Assembly (NCBI GenBank): GCA_009733575.1
Contig: ML769528.1
Span: 62,001-126,000, forward strand
Direction: 5' to 3'
Source: Gymnopus androsaceus JB14
Taxonomy: Eukaryota > Basidiomycota > Agaricomycetes > Agaricales > Omphalotaceae
Length of the DNA stretch: 64,000 nucleotides
This document shows, piece after piece, positions 45,616-57,689 of this stretch. The notes beneath the pieces were generated by a model. The model was not told the DNA's origin and searched no databases. It was given only the letters and a program-made list of their open reading frames with translations. Position 1 is the stretch's first letter, and each line of letters opens with the position of its first letter. Position numbers and translations under genes: made by a program.

Positions 45616-47657
45616 ATATAGGTGAGTTGCCTTCCTTGAGATTATGCCATTACTGAAGTAAACTTTTTTCAGCCTCTTCTAGCATTGACTCGATCTTCGA
45701 TCCCTACACTATGGTTGCCAACACAAACAAAGTTTCATTTTCGCTTGCTGTGGTGCTGTAGCTCGGTGATGGTTCTCTTGGACTTTGTTTACTGTAACAC
45801 GCAGAAGCACACCACGATTTGGTGCAGCTGCTAGAAGGCACCAATTACCCATTACAGTTAATAATCATACAACGACTCCGAGAGAGGGAAAACTGAATTA
45901 AACGAAAAACAGAGGCTGAAATACAATTAGTCTGAAGGAAATACCGTAACCTCGCTTCCCAAGAAAAATTTGCGCTAAAGGGAGACCTCTTTCTTCTTAT
46001 CCAACTAAACTTTTCTGGTATCCATGTTCTGACCTGCAAGCTCAAAGATGAAAACGAGAACATTAGCTTTCAACCAATGAGTAAACCGACTGGTCAACCA
46101 TTATTTATTTAAGCAAATGCAGTCAGTCCTGTTTTCACTGTTATAACAAGCTGCTCGAACTGCGATGGCGACTGCAGATGGTATTTCCCCAATTACCTTC
46201 ACATATCCTCAAGCAATAGCAGACACAGATGGATACCCATGTCTAGAACAACGAGCGTGCACAACGGGAGTCCAGGTATCGGTATCCCCACTACCCCAAA
46301 CCCACAATTGACAATGCTTTGTTCTAGAACCCTCCTCTCTATGGCCATGCCGGTGTAGTCGGATGTGTTTTCAGAAACAGGATTGGCGAATTCCGAGTTG
46401 TAGGGTTTGTCCTCCAAAAATTGCTGAAGGGATGGCTTAGGTTTATATACTTGTAGAAGTCGACAGGTTGCTAATGAGCAACTCGAGCCAAATTTTGGCC
46501 CAGGTAGTAACTGAATGCCGCAATAAATGGGAGCTCTGGCTTACCTCGCAAGCGAGTCCTCCAGCCCCCGATCTCGGACTGCTTTGCAGCTCCAGTCTCG
46601 GTAAGCTGTTGTTTGTAGATCCTCAGCAATGACAATACATTATTATACAATTTATATTCGGTTTTTAGATTGTGAAAGACGTATTCATAAACAGTCTGAT
46701 ATATATACGAGTTACTGAGAATCCAAAGGGTCACTGCCCGACTCGGAGCTGCAGCTTTCGCCCTCCAGAGAAAAATGAGTATTAAGTCCCTGCTTCATTT
46801 GAGCACGTGGAGTCTACTTCCCACAACGCATCCAGGGATTCACTGTCGCTGAAGATGCAAAAGAGGGAGCTGAAGACAGGAAATTGTTGAAGGGGGGTTA
46901 GCCTGAATGATCTCTTCATCAGCATTGTCATTGCTCCAAGCGGAGCCGAGCATTTCTTCTACTAGTGCATACGAAGACAACAATCTGGCATCTCCACCAT
47001 GATTGCAATGCCATTCCAAATCCTATTTGTCGAAACAAAAATTGCACAGAACATCACCATTGCTTCCACTGCCTCTACCCTTCATCCTCTTTGGCTCACA
47101 AATGGACTCCAAAGGCATTGGAAAGTATTTGTACAGGTACAGGCTTATAGCCAGGACACTCTCGAGCATTATACCAAATGGCGTAAGGTGCGGAATGCAT
47201 TCAGAGGAGCAGAAAAAGGTCATATACTATGGGAGTAAAATCGAATTCACCAAAGAGAATATGTAGCTTGTAACTGACAAATGTATACCGGATGCCAAAA
47301 TGCTAGCCTATAATTGGAACACGATCAAGCGCCCGCAAGTCAACACCATGTTACTCCACGACTAGCCGGCATTTCCTGTGGAATCCACACGTCTCTTCCT
47401 TCTTTCCATGGCAGCCTCAATGAATGCAATTAATGCCATATATAATGACCCATCGGTACGTGCCCAATTGCCTGCCCTATATATATACATACATAACCTG
47501 TCCTTCAAGGTTGTCGTTATTCTTCAGGCCGCTGCCCAGTCTCCCAAAGCCAGCCGTACTTGCGTGAGGATTTTAATGAGCAATATTGAGATCACGCGGA
47601 TAAGTGACCAACAGCCAATCAGATCATTTCAAACATGAGAATCCTCACTCCAGGACG
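45616..47657. other. Intergenic, no supported gene
   Basis: Frames on both strands (for example 46199-46417 and 46999-47266) show no recognisable motif. Confidence 0.35.
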
Positions 47658-47762
47658 GCTGGAATAACTGTTACGGCATGCGGCTGCCGACTGCGCCAAA
47701 AAAAATTTAAGCGCTTGTTTTTGGCAGTACTCGGCACCAGATGCCGTAACAGTTATTCCAGC
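47658..47762. mobile_element. Foldback element with 22-bp perfect arms
   Basis: GCTGGAATAACTGTTACGGC plus AT (47658-47679) is repeated exactly in inverse at 47741-47762. The 61-nt centre itself folds (CCAAAAA against TTTTTGG; TGCCGA against TCGGCA). Confidence 0.6.
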
Positions 47763-47893
47763 TCCGCGATAAGCTAGCAAGGCGCGCTTATCAGAGGATA
47801 AGCTGAGCACGGCGAGAGACTCGGCATCTAGGCGCTCAGTCGTCTTGATCCTGACTCTCATCGCTGCCAATTTTACATTGGTTTTTTGAGTCT
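47763..47893. repeat. 131-bp dispersed repeat R1, copy 1
   Basis: Recurs at 48773-48903 with only one difference noted. It contains GATAAGC/GCTTATC inverted motifs. Its first 24 bp recur alone at 60331. Confidence 0.8.
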
Positions 47894-48127
47894 TTCCTCG
47901 GTGAGCCTCTATCGCTCAGTTCCTTGCATCACCCGATGCAATCAAGACAAGCCCAGAGGGGATGCTGGCCATGTCAGGGCTACATATAGCCCTCATGAAG
48001 GAACCTGTCGTTGCAGGTCTCGTCGGGCTCACTAGCCCAATAAGAGAATCTTTTTGATTCTGGACTGCAGTCCTTCTTTGTTTCCCACCGAATCGCGGGA
48101 GCTTCCTCGGCATAAGGTCTCGTTCTC

Positions 48128-48490
48128 TTTGCAAGCTCTATTCTCACCGCTGGTTGGTGGGTTTTCACTTTATTTTATTTTATTATTTTGTTTTATCTTT
48201 TTTATTTTATTTTTTATTTATTTATTTCTTGGCTCGGACCAACTGGTTCGCAGCTCTATCCTTACCGCTGGTTGGTGGTATTGTTTTTTTTCATCGCTTG
48301 GACCAACTGGTTCGCAGCTCTATCCTTACCGCTGGTTAGTGGTATTGTTTTTTTCATCGCTCGGACCAACTGGTCCGCAGCTCTATCCTTACCGCTGGTT
48401 GGTGGTATTGTTTTTATTATTTTTATCCTTTTTATTCTTTGCTTGGACCAACTGGTTTGCAGCTCTATTCTCACTACTGGTTGATGGTAC
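48128..48490. repeat. Minisatellite, units of about 64 bp
   Basis: Units begin GGACCAACTGG at 48236, 48300, 48363 and 48445, with a partial unit before. Each holds ACCAACTGG and CCGCTGGTTGGT, which can pair. T-rich runs vary in length. Confidence 0.8.
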
Positions 48491-48667
48491 TAATCTTCAT
48501 TTTATTAATGGTCCTCTCAAAATAGCTTCAACCATCTATCCAGAGCATCACTCTGTCTAGGTGTTGGTCCCGTGTTCCCTTTCCGTCTTCTCTCCTCCTT
48601 GTGCTCTCGGGTTGGAGCTCTGCTCTGGTTGGGACTGTGAGCACTCGGAGTCCACGGGCGGGAATGC

Positions 48668-48773
48668 GGGCCAAGCCCCAGCCAAACCACAATTCTATGT
48701 ATGTATGGGAACATGCAACTCGTATGATTCCCATACCTCTCCTCTACACTGAATGGAGTGCACCCAGCTTATT
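48668..48773. repeat. 106-bp dispersed repeat R2, copy 1
   Basis: Recurs at 49062-49167. It contains a hairpin (GTATGGGAA...TTCCCATAC). Copy 1 directly abuts copy 2 of R1. Confidence 0.8.
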
Positions 48774-48903
48774 CCGCGATAAGCTAGCAAGGCGCGCTTA
48801 TCAGAGGATAAGCTGAGCACGGCGAGAGACTCGGCATCTAGGCACTCAGTCGTCTTGATCCTGACTCTCATCGCTGCCAATTTTACATTGGTTTTTTGAG
48901 TCT
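48773..48903. repeat. 131-bp dispersed repeat R1, copy 2
   Basis: Nearly identical to 47763-47893. Confidence 0.8.
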
Positions 48904-49061
48904 CCCAACCCACCCATCCCATGTTGATGTCAGGGCACAATCCAGTAGTGTAGCCTGTTGTCCTTTCCTATCTGTGGAAAGTCCCACTCTAGTAAATATT
49001 TCCAGCGTCTCTGACGTTCCGGTCTTAGCCAGCGTGTGGTTGTTTTTTTGCCCACCCACGT

Positions 49062-49167
49062 GGGCCAAGCCCCAGCCAAACCACAATTCTATGTATGTAT
49101 GGGAACATACAACTCGTATGATTCCCATACCTCTCCTCTACACTGAATGGAGTGCACCCAGCTTATC
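49062..49167. repeat. 106-bp dispersed repeat R2, copy 2
   Basis: Nearly identical to 48668-48773 (GCAACTCG against ACAACTCG is the difference noted). Confidence 0.8.
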
Positions 49168-49257
49168 CCTCTACGAGGAGTATTCAAACTTCGTTTGATC
49201 ACGTGCTTCAGCCATACTCCTCGTAGCGGGGATGGCTTTGGGAGCCTGGCCGCTGCC

Positions 49258-50412
49258 ATGACTCGGGTCAAAAACAATATTCAAATGGCCCAATCTCAGT
49301 CCTCTATTGAATCACGACTTTATCCATTAATAGATGGTATCGTGCACGATTTATGTGCTATTGCTAAGCCCATGGAAAACAACAGTCCCCTCCAACTACA
49401 GTGTCATCCTCAATCATTGTTTTCTGGAGAAGGAGGTGACACCTCTCAGATCCCTGACTGTGCAGCTTGTATCTGGGACCCCATAGCCTGTACCATGTGG
49501 CCAGCATTCTGGTTTGAAGCTAAACCCTTACCAGCTGCGAGTTGGTTAACCTCCAAGGCAGCAGCCTGGCTCGCTATGTCGGTTTTCGAACAGAGTATAC
49601 CCCAGCTCCGAAATCAGGCCGCCCATGCCTTTGCAACCTTCAAAGATCGACCTACCACATACCATGTGTTTTTGCTGGTAGGTATCTTTTGGTCTATGTT
49701 GATCATAGACAAAGATCGTTAAGCAAAGGCAAAAGACCATACTGAGAAGATGGTGAAGGCTGCTGAGCAGGAACAGGAGAATATTGCGGCAACTTTGAAA
49801 GAACAGAAGCAGGGCAGCCAGTCGGATCCATTAACTCCACCCCAAAAGCGACGACGAATTGCAAAATCAACGGATATCCACGACTCGGATATTACAACTA
49901 CCATCGACATCGACATTCCCGACCATCTACTTCCCGAGCTTATATACTTCAATGAACTCCTTGTGCTCAAAGAATCTGCCGAGAAGTATAACCCCGCCTT
50001 TTTACATGCGATTTTGTCTGCCATGGATAAAAATCGCTTTGTAATACAGCCTTCGTGGTTAACTTTGCCTGATAATCATGAATATAGCCGCTCAGAGGTA
50101 TGTATGTCCTGTTCATTGTTATGAGACCAAGCTCACCTCCTTAGAAACATGCAGAGGGTCTAGAAAATTTACGACAGGCGTACACAAAACGTATTAAGGA
50201 GGATCTTGACAGTCATCGGATGGAGCTCATTTTTGATCTCTACTCCCCGCCTCAGGACTTGAAAGATAAGCCATATCATCCCTCTTCATCTAAAAGCCAA
50301 GATGTGGATCGCAGTCCATATCCCAGCCGGAGCTCGATGAAGTCTGTGTTTAACTCCCCCACGTCAAACCAGCTAGGTGGCTGCTTGGACTCTGAGGAGG
50401 ACTGCAGTGAGT
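49258..50412 (+). pseudogene. Hypothetical protein, one internal stop
   Basis: A single frame from ATG 49258 continues through TAA 49720-49722 to a GTATGT donor at about 50100, and joins in frame after CTCCTTAG to an exon ending at 50412. Blocks include SRLYPLIDGIVHDLCA, MWPAFWFEAKPLP and LRNQAAHAFATF followed by a hydrophobic stretch. Then come a basic segment (PPQKRRRIAK) and an acidic helical C-terminus. The PxFWFEAK box recalls the E-x-K of restriction-like nuclease folds, but that is a weak guess. CAA would restore the TAA. Unknown function. Confidence 0.45.
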
Positions 50413-50981
50413 AGGTGAGTGTGTCCGCTTGAGTCTCAAAATCACTGGCATCAATATTTACCTCTGTAACTTTCCAGGCACGTTATTGGCATGCATTTTA
50501 CTCTCTAGATTTTCTCTCTCGCGAAATCATTTCGGACAGGCAAAATATATATGGTGGTGCACCGGCCCACCGGTGACGGTGGAAGTTTCCCGTCTGCTTT
50601 CATTTGCAAATTTTCAAGGATTCTGCACGTACCTCGACTGCTTTCTTTTGCTCTCCTTTGCATCCACTCGCTTTTTCCATAAGCTTCTGCACATACCTCG
50701 ATTGCTTTCCTTTGCTCTCATTTGTATCCGCTCGCTTTTTCCAGTATGCCAACTTTGCAAGCTTTATTGATACCATTACTGTTGTACTTGTATATCCTTG
50801 CTCTACTGTATCATAAAATGAATAGATACGATATTAAAACTTTCCACAGAACAACGCGATATGTAATGCGCGTTTCACAGGCGCTTAGTACGTGTCAACT
50901 TTATTGCCTGTAATTATACGGGAGTGATGAATCGTAAAAGTTAGCTCAAAACATACCGTCTGGAACGAATTCTAAGCCACC
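50413..50981. other. Intergenic, no supported gene
   Basis: Contains short internal repeats (GCACRTACCTCGAYTGCTTT, three related copies at about 50617-50720) but no supported gene. Confidence 0.4.
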
Positions 50982-51854
50982 TCATATTCCTCCTGTTCTT
51001 TCTCTTTCGTAAGATCGTTGTCTAAGGCGATATCCATCGGATCGTCTCCTTTTGGCCTGAAGTCCTGTATCTCCGCTATCGTGAGCAGAAGCAGGAGGCT
51101 CTGCTAGCGTTTCCGCATGCGTAGAGCTCAGATCTACCTCGACGGCCATGGCCGTATCTTCAGTACCAGCGTGTACGGCATTGAGTACTGCAGAAGACGT
51201 CAAAGGCTCGGAGCCATCAGCGGTAAACGCTGCTGGAGGAGCAGAGGAAGGTCCATAGGACCGGACCTAGAAGCTAGTTCTTGAGAGGCGATGGCGGCCC
51301 CAGGAGCAGTGGAAGGGTTTTTGGAGGAAAATTTCAAGAAGGGCACGTTTACCATGCAAGAGGATCCAGGATAAGTGGAGGAGGATGGAGGAGACTTCGG
51401 AGACCCTTCAGGAGCGACAGGATGTGGTGTCGCACCTGTACCTAATGATTGCAGAAATGCAGGAGCATTTCCCACCGTAAGATTCGAGCCGGCTACTGGG
51501 AAAGATGCAGAGGGCTCAGGAGCGGTGCCCTTTGGTCCAGGAGACGTAGAAGAGGGTTCTGGAAGCAGAGAATGCGACCCGGAAGGCGGTCCAACTGTTG
51601 CAGGGAGTAGGAGTCAACACTGTTTCAGTTGGAAGGTTGGAGCTGGGATCAATGGGATTGGGAGGTGGTCGTGGAGGTGCCAATCTCTGGAAATCGATGT
51701 TGTCACGGTTAGGATCGTTGGGAGAAGGGTGGACAGGTTTGTATGTTGTAAATCTTAAGATAATTGAAATGCTTGTGAGATTCGGCGGGACATGCGCAAG
51801 ACATCCTTCTGTCATCGCGACACTTTGGAATGACATTTTACCTGTGTTATTCAA
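50982..51854 (-). pseudogene. Degenerate Ser/Pro-rich protein gene
   Basis: Three minus-strand frames join into one Ser/Pro-rich protein if two frameshifts (near 51610 and 51260) are allowed. Start region MSFQSVAMTEG; middle RLAPPRPPPNPIDPSSN, then EGSPKSPPSSSTYPGSS; end QAKRRRSDGYRLRQRSYERE and a stop at 50982. Composition continues smoothly across the breaks. No domain is recognised. Confidence 0.4.
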
Positions 51855-53009
51855 TTAGCGTTATTAGAAGAAATGTTTAACGACGCACCTTCAAATGTGA
51901 CCATATGTCTTTCGAGGGATACATCTTACCATGTGCCTCCGGATTGCTTTCACGATAAGGAAAACAACAGTAAGGGTTGTTGCAGACACTATAAGAAATG
52001 GTCAGTACAAAATAGATGTATATAAAGGTCTTCTTTGGCGGTATTTCCATCCATGTAAAATAGGCCAAAATTGCATCAAATATCAGTAAAAAGATTAACA
52101 TTTATTGTAGACAGCGGTGGCAACGCTTGAAAGCGTTGATTGAACCTTGAGGAAAGTCGAGTTGGTAGGAAGACAGAAAGATAAGTGCCGGAACAGGACT
52201 ACATAATTACTTGACGCGCTGGGTGCTAAGTAATTCCGCATTCAGTAAATGTTACCGAATGTGTAAAAGACTATTCTCCTGCTAGTGGCACTATGTGCTA
52301 TCACATAAGCTGTATTTCCAAAAAATGATACACACAAAATATAGGTAGATTTCAGCTCCAGCGATACGCAAAGATCGATATGTACAACTAGCAGTTCATG
52401 GATGGTATACTATCATTTTGTTCGAGACATTTGAAAGAAAGCAAGGCGCCACCCAATGGCGCAGACTGACTCAGGAAGGAAGGAAGTTTATTATGCGGCA
52501 CGGTCCCTAGACAGGAACACTGGCTCCGGGGCATAAACGACGCAGCACGAGTCGCTGTTCCCAGGCCTGGAGAACAACTTATTCGACTGCTAAATAAATC
52601 ACAGTAAACAAGACATCCCGGATGTATAGAGAAAACTCACCAAAAAATCCCCCATTTCGACATTATCGTTGTGAGTGTTGGTTTCGATTTCTTGCTTGAT
52701 TTTTAGAAAAAGAGTCATGTTTTTGATAAGTACTACACTTGAGAATCATTGGCAATAGACAGGAAAACTGACTGTATGATGTGGCATGTTAGGAGTAAGA
52801 ATCGTATTACTGGAGCTTGCACTTCTAGCCCATTGAATATCAGTGAAGGTCAGATTGGAGATGAACGAGCTGCAGGGAGGATGGTTCAATGCGAACGGAC
52901 AGTAGCCAACGTACCATTTAACATTACGACCGATGAGACCATACCATCTTCCATGAGCGAGAGGTCATACCAAATCTTCATAAAGTAAAAGCATCAGAGC
53001 AGAACCGCG
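51855..53009. other. Intergenic, no supported gene
   Basis: No recognisable frame. AT-rich, with a short plus-strand frame at 52749-52988. Confidence 0.35.
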
Positions 53010-53410
53010 TTAGAACGAAAAACGCTGGTGTTCAACAGCAATACCGGTAGCGTAGTATATCTTCCCCTGCTTGACCGAGCGTATAATGGCACCCTGCGAC
53101 TGGTCAATATTAATCGTCTCCACACTATGAAGATCCAGTTTAGGTGGAACTTCTAACGTCCATACTTCTGCACCTCCCCAACCTCCATGAATATCATTTA
53201 CTCGACCATTGTCAGTAAATGGAGGAAAGGTGACGAATCAGAGTCGTCTTTTTTCGTGCTCTTGGGGTCTCGTTAGGAAAGGGAACCATGAATTTTTAAG
53301 CTACGCACCTGAAGACCTAAATTGAAGAACGACGTGAGCAAAGAACATTAATATCAAAAAAGAAAGACTAACCCTATTTGACTAAAACGAGTTGGATCGT
53401 TTTCGGACAT
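53010..53410 (-). pseudogene. Small hypothetical gene with an 8-nt microexon
   Basis: Exon 1 (53410-53374, MSENDPTRFSQIG) is followed by a 57-nt intron, an 8-nt exon (53316-53309) and a second intron whose acceptor is probably near 53258. The last exon reads FPPFTDNGRVNDIHGGWGG and continues through VETINIDQSQGAIIRSVKQG to the stop at 53010. One TGA at 53240-53238 interrupts it where CGA would fit. I recognise no family. Confidence 0.4.
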
Positions 53411-53956
53411 ATTTAAGTATCAATTACTCTTTCACACGAACTACCTCATTCCTAACCCCTGATCCATGCTCGTTCCCCCCTGCCCCATCTTCCTCCTCCT
53501 TCACCTCATGATTTCCGTCTCGAATTTGGACAGTCGTCCCGGCCGAGAATTGCCGCGACTCAACCATGAAAATTCCGTGAACGAGAATGGTGCTGCCGCA
53601 ATGTTAATAACGCTCAAAATACTAACGACCTGGACCGCTCCTCGACCCATACTTGCGCACGGACTACATCCGATATGCATACTCAAACTAGGTGTGCAAG
53701 ATTTGGCAAGGATATTGTGAAGACGAGAGCTGTCGGAGCTGATGCTTGAAGATGAGAGATGGAAAGTATTTGCGTGAGGGTGAGGAGTGGGATATACTCT
53801 AATCTGCGGTCTCAGGTTGGGAGGTATTCCTTCGGAACGGAGGACTCTCGTTAGACTATATACAGTATATATATGAAGTACTATGCTTTGCGTAGACTCG
53901 ACAACATTAGATAGGCGCTCACTTGAGATGGGCACCACATTTCTTAGCTCTTTTCC
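53411..53956. other. Intergenic, no supported gene
   Basis: Overlapping frames on both strands at 53466-53938, with no motif. Confidence 0.35.
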
Positions 53957-54501
53957 TTAGCTAAAATACGTGTTCTTCTGGTGAATACTGCCCTCACAAT
54001 TCAAGGCGAGCTCATGTTGTTGAGTTACAAGATTTCCATCCGTTTCATTGCCTGATAATGCTGCTTCTTGTAGAAGAAAAAAAACTCGTCTCATGACGCG
54101 CACCCAAGCATCTGCAAGGGCATCCGGATCTGATAGCACAACGAAGGCAAGCCTGAATGAACCCAGCTGCTGTCCTAGGTTCGGAATGTACGCCAAATCT
54201 TGACGCAAGTTCTCCGCGACCAAGCAGTACATTCGATCAATGTAAGACCTCAGCGAGTTCCGTTACGGGTTTTCGGGGTGGCCTTGTTCAAGGTTGATGC
54301 AGCTGTGATCAAATCCTTCTGCTGTACGGCGTCGAGTACGTAGTACTGCCACAATTTGAGCTCTTTCACAAGCGTTTGGGGGGCCCTCATCAGAGCATTA
54401 ACATCTCCTTGAGAACGAACAACAAACGGAGACAGAGAGCTAGAGAATTCAACCATACAATTATCGAGCTCGAGCACAGGAGTAAGATGAAGGGGACTCA
54501 C
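53957..54501 (-). pseudogene. Glycogen debranching enzyme fragment
   Basis: The frame 54501-54250 reads SPLHLTPVLELDNCMVEFSS, then TLVKELKLWQYYVLDAVQQK. This fits the segment of eukaryotic debranching enzymes (AGL/Gdb1) with HLxPxxxLD and LKLWEFxxxDV. The next frame (54232-53957) continues with SDPDALADAWVRVM and QQHELALNC, matching the following helical part. The enzyme has about 1500 residues and two catalytic domains; only about 180 are here and they are frameshifted. It is a stray fragment rather than a gene. Confidence 0.5.
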
Positions 54502-54967
54502 GGGGCTAAAACCTATATCAAAACAATCAGCGATTCAGGATGATCTGCCAGCCAATCGCTCGCGGTGTGGTTCAAATTTTAAACGAGAGAAATGATGATG
54601 GAAAGCAGGTCGAAGAAGAACAGACAGAACATTGGTGGGGTGAATTGAAGATCGTAACGGTACAGATGCAAGCAATGAATGACGACCAGATATAATACAA
54701 AAAATCCCAAGGCTCTGCCTCCAGTTGTCCATGTTCAAAGATTGCGTTATGACCTATGCTCAAGCAAATACGGTTGGCACTTTGATGAACGATCAATGGT
54801 GATTCTCTGAACTAAAGATGGTACTTTGTATCAAACAAGATCGGTGCACTATAGTAGATATCCCAGCCAGATAAATTGGCTATGGCGTGCGCTTCAATAA
54901 ACTTAACAGATAAAATCAGGTAAAACCAAACTAGCCATATAATGCGCAATGTCCTAAAAATAATGAA
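54502..54967. other. Intergenic, no supported gene
   Basis: Short frames only. Confidence 0.35.
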
Positions 54968-57386
54968 TCACGGCTCGCTCTCATACTTGGGCCTCTTCCC
55001 GCCGCCGCTGTCCTCTCCTAAATCACCAGACAGCTGACGCTTGGGAGCCTGAGCATAAACCAGATTGCCTTCCCACTGAACACCTTGCTTGATATCCTCC
55101 ATCCGATCCCGGACCTCTGCATACAGATTCGTGAAGAATCCCTTTCCTATCTCGGGCCAGTCTAATTCCACTGTTCTGTGCTTTTCCGTAAGTAGGCGTC
55201 CCCAGGAAAAAACTCGACTCCATCCCCCCTTATATTCATCTGCCGCGGCCATATAAACCTCTGCAACGACACCTGGTTCATCACAAACGAGAAGCTTTTG
55301 GCGCTTTTCAACCCCGCCGAGGAAGATGTCGCAGAAGGAACGATGATGCTTAGTAAATTGCTCTGTGGATGGAGGCGAAGATTGAGGCCATTTAGTAGCG
55401 AGGATGAAGATTAAGATCCAATAGAGTGATTCCAAGTCATGCAAGTAGTTGTATTGAAAGCAAACAGGACGGATGAGAGAGTCAAGATTGCTCAAATCTG
55501 CGGAAGGTCTGAAGGCGTATCGATGCTGCTCGACTTCAATGGCCATGAAGTATAAGGTACCCTATGTAATAGTGGAGTGAAAAAAATGATGCTCTACGAG
55601 TGAAATGACTTACTGTCTTAACATCAGGATCTGAGTGAGATGTAGATACAGACTGAGGTTCAAGGATCTTGGCATACTCAAGATCATTGACCTTGGCCTT
55701 GTTGCCTCGAATCAAGATGTTTCCCGTACTGATATCTCTGTGAACAACACCTGCCGAATGCATATACGACAATGCTAAACAAGAGCTGAGCATAAGAAAA
55801 GAAAAAGAAAACAGAAGCCTCACCGGTCGCTGATTTGGAAAGGGCCATCAAAATAGAAGACCATTCTTTTTTCTCCTCTAAAGTCTCGCCAGCATATTCA
55901 GATAAAGTCCTGCAGTGGACTTTGTTTTTGTAGTGAGAGCGTGCCGTTAACTTTGCTATTTCATTTGTAGTAGCTCGACGATGATCGCGCTCTGTAACTG
56001 ACTCAGTAAGCTGGGACTGTGGAATACTAGAGTGCGGAGGACGATCATATGCGCGTGATTCGGGGTGAGACAGATGAAACCAATTAAAGTTTTGGGTAAG
56101 CGTGTGTCTACGAAGGAAGTTCGATGAATTGTCATCGACTAGATTGCCTGGATTTTGTGTAGAGGGTACTTGAATCCTTTCACAAGCTTCAATGACAACG
56201 AAATAGTCATCAAAGTCATCTATCTTCAGGTCGGGGACAGAGTTTACCGCCTGGAGGTTGGTTTTAATGTATGTCCGCATTTCTAGGTCGGTGCGAGCGT
56301 CTTCCGGGATCCAGAAATCCTTGAGAACTTTGATTTCCAGTTCGAATTCTCCCTTCGTGAGATCCGTGACACGTCGTACCTGAAAAATTCGAGGGGCACG
56401 ACCAAGAAGGTATTTCGCCTTCTGAACACTCATTGCGGCAACGGTGATATATTGCTCGTCCTGTATGGCGAAAACGTACCGCGGACCTGCTACACGTCTC
56501 ACCGTTGGATCATATCCCAGCTCCACTCGACTGGCCAAGCCGAGTGCAAGGGCGAAGTGGATAATCTCCCGGAAATTCTAAACCGAGAGATCAGACTTGG
56601 AGATAAACGTAGGGAATTATCAGTAGCATACCTTGTGCAGGTGCACTTTTTCGGTCACGAAGACATGCGAACGAGAAAAGTACCAGAACCGGGTGTCATA
56701 ATGCTCGACGGTCAAGCCAAACATGAATCGACGTAAAGGGTCGGCACCAAGGATGTGATTAGCGTTCGATACAACTTTTTTGACGTCCTGCATAGGCGAA
56801 TCTTTAGGTACAGATAAGCGTATCAAATGAGTTCACTCACATCGTCGATATCCTCTAATGCATTGTTTTTCTTGAACTCCCCAGTCATCACGACATCACA
56901 TTCGTATTCTTTATTGTTGTCTGCATTGACTGCCGTGGTTTCGGTGACTAGACCATTGATATCGGCTTTGTACGAAGCATGGTCTCCTTCAGACTCTAGT
57001 TTAGAATCAGGTTTACTGGAGAACCGGATAGGACCGTTTTGATCAACTACTTTCTGCAAATATTTCGCTAAGGGCGCATAAAAGTCGTTTTCTGTCTTCT
57101 TGCTGTCATCCTCCTCGAACCGCATACCACACCATCCGTCATCTCTCAAATCTCCCGCATTTCTGAGGGTATCACAGGCCGTATTCAAGGCATTGTCTTC
57201 GACTTTGGGAAGAACGGCGTCCTTGTAGAAGTCGAAAGTGACTTCCGGTATGGCCTGGATGTCCTCAATCGTCTCCTGTCGCACGACGTCGAGCCGGGTT
57301 TCTGGACCAGAAATAGTACGACGAATCAGTCTAGGAGTATCCGGTACTTCGAGTATGCTAGGCAGATCGATGCTGAGCTCGTTCAT
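54968..57386 (-). CDS. FunK1-type protein kinase
   Basis: Five exons fit without a stop: 57386-56841, 56787-56632, 56577-55824, 55776-55614 and 55561-54968. The introns of 47-54 nt all have good borders (for example GTGAGT...CAG and GTAAGT...ATAG). The total is about 735 codons, the usual FunK1 size. The N-terminal half carries the family's conserved region, including LYxxTRFWYFSRSH-like HYDTRFWYFSRSH. The kinase core has the catalytic loop VVHRDISTGNIL, then DLEYAK in the DFG position. The last exon contains GTLYFMAIEV and HDLESLYWIL. FunK1 kinases are fungal-specific and strongly expanded in mushrooms; their targets are not known. A basic tail (GGGKRPKY) ends the protein. No decay is visible. 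Confidence 0.85.
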
Positions 57387-57572
57387 AAACGCGATTGGTA
57401 TTTACTGAGGCGAGGAAGAAAGAAGCCGATCGCGGTTGGTGGTGGTGGTGATCGTTCAGTTCAGAACAAGTGTTACGCCGGCGGTCCGTTTCTTATTCAG
57501 AATTCTCATTCTCAAGCTTCCAAAAATTAAAGTGTCTCTAAGATTCAGACCAGCGTATCTCAAGAGAAGATT

Positions 57573-57592
57573 TTGGCCCGAATTCGGGCCAA
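57573..57592. promoter_or_regulatory. 20-bp perfect palindrome upstream of FunK1
   Basis: TTGGCCCGAATTCGGGCCAA lies 187 bp upstream of the kinase start codon. Perfect dyads of this length suit a dimeric regulator or a cruciform; function is unproven. Confidence 0.4.
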
Positions 57593-57689
57593 TAGAACGA
57601 GGATCGACCTGAATTCATGCCAAACGATGTCTGCCGCAATGAAGACAGATTCTCAAGGACTTGTGAACCACGGCTCACAAGTTCCTGAT

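Noticed and set aside
48128..48490. Possible CRISPR-like array
   Set aside because: The units are tandem with diverged spacing and no unique spacers, in a fungal context; it is a minisatellite.
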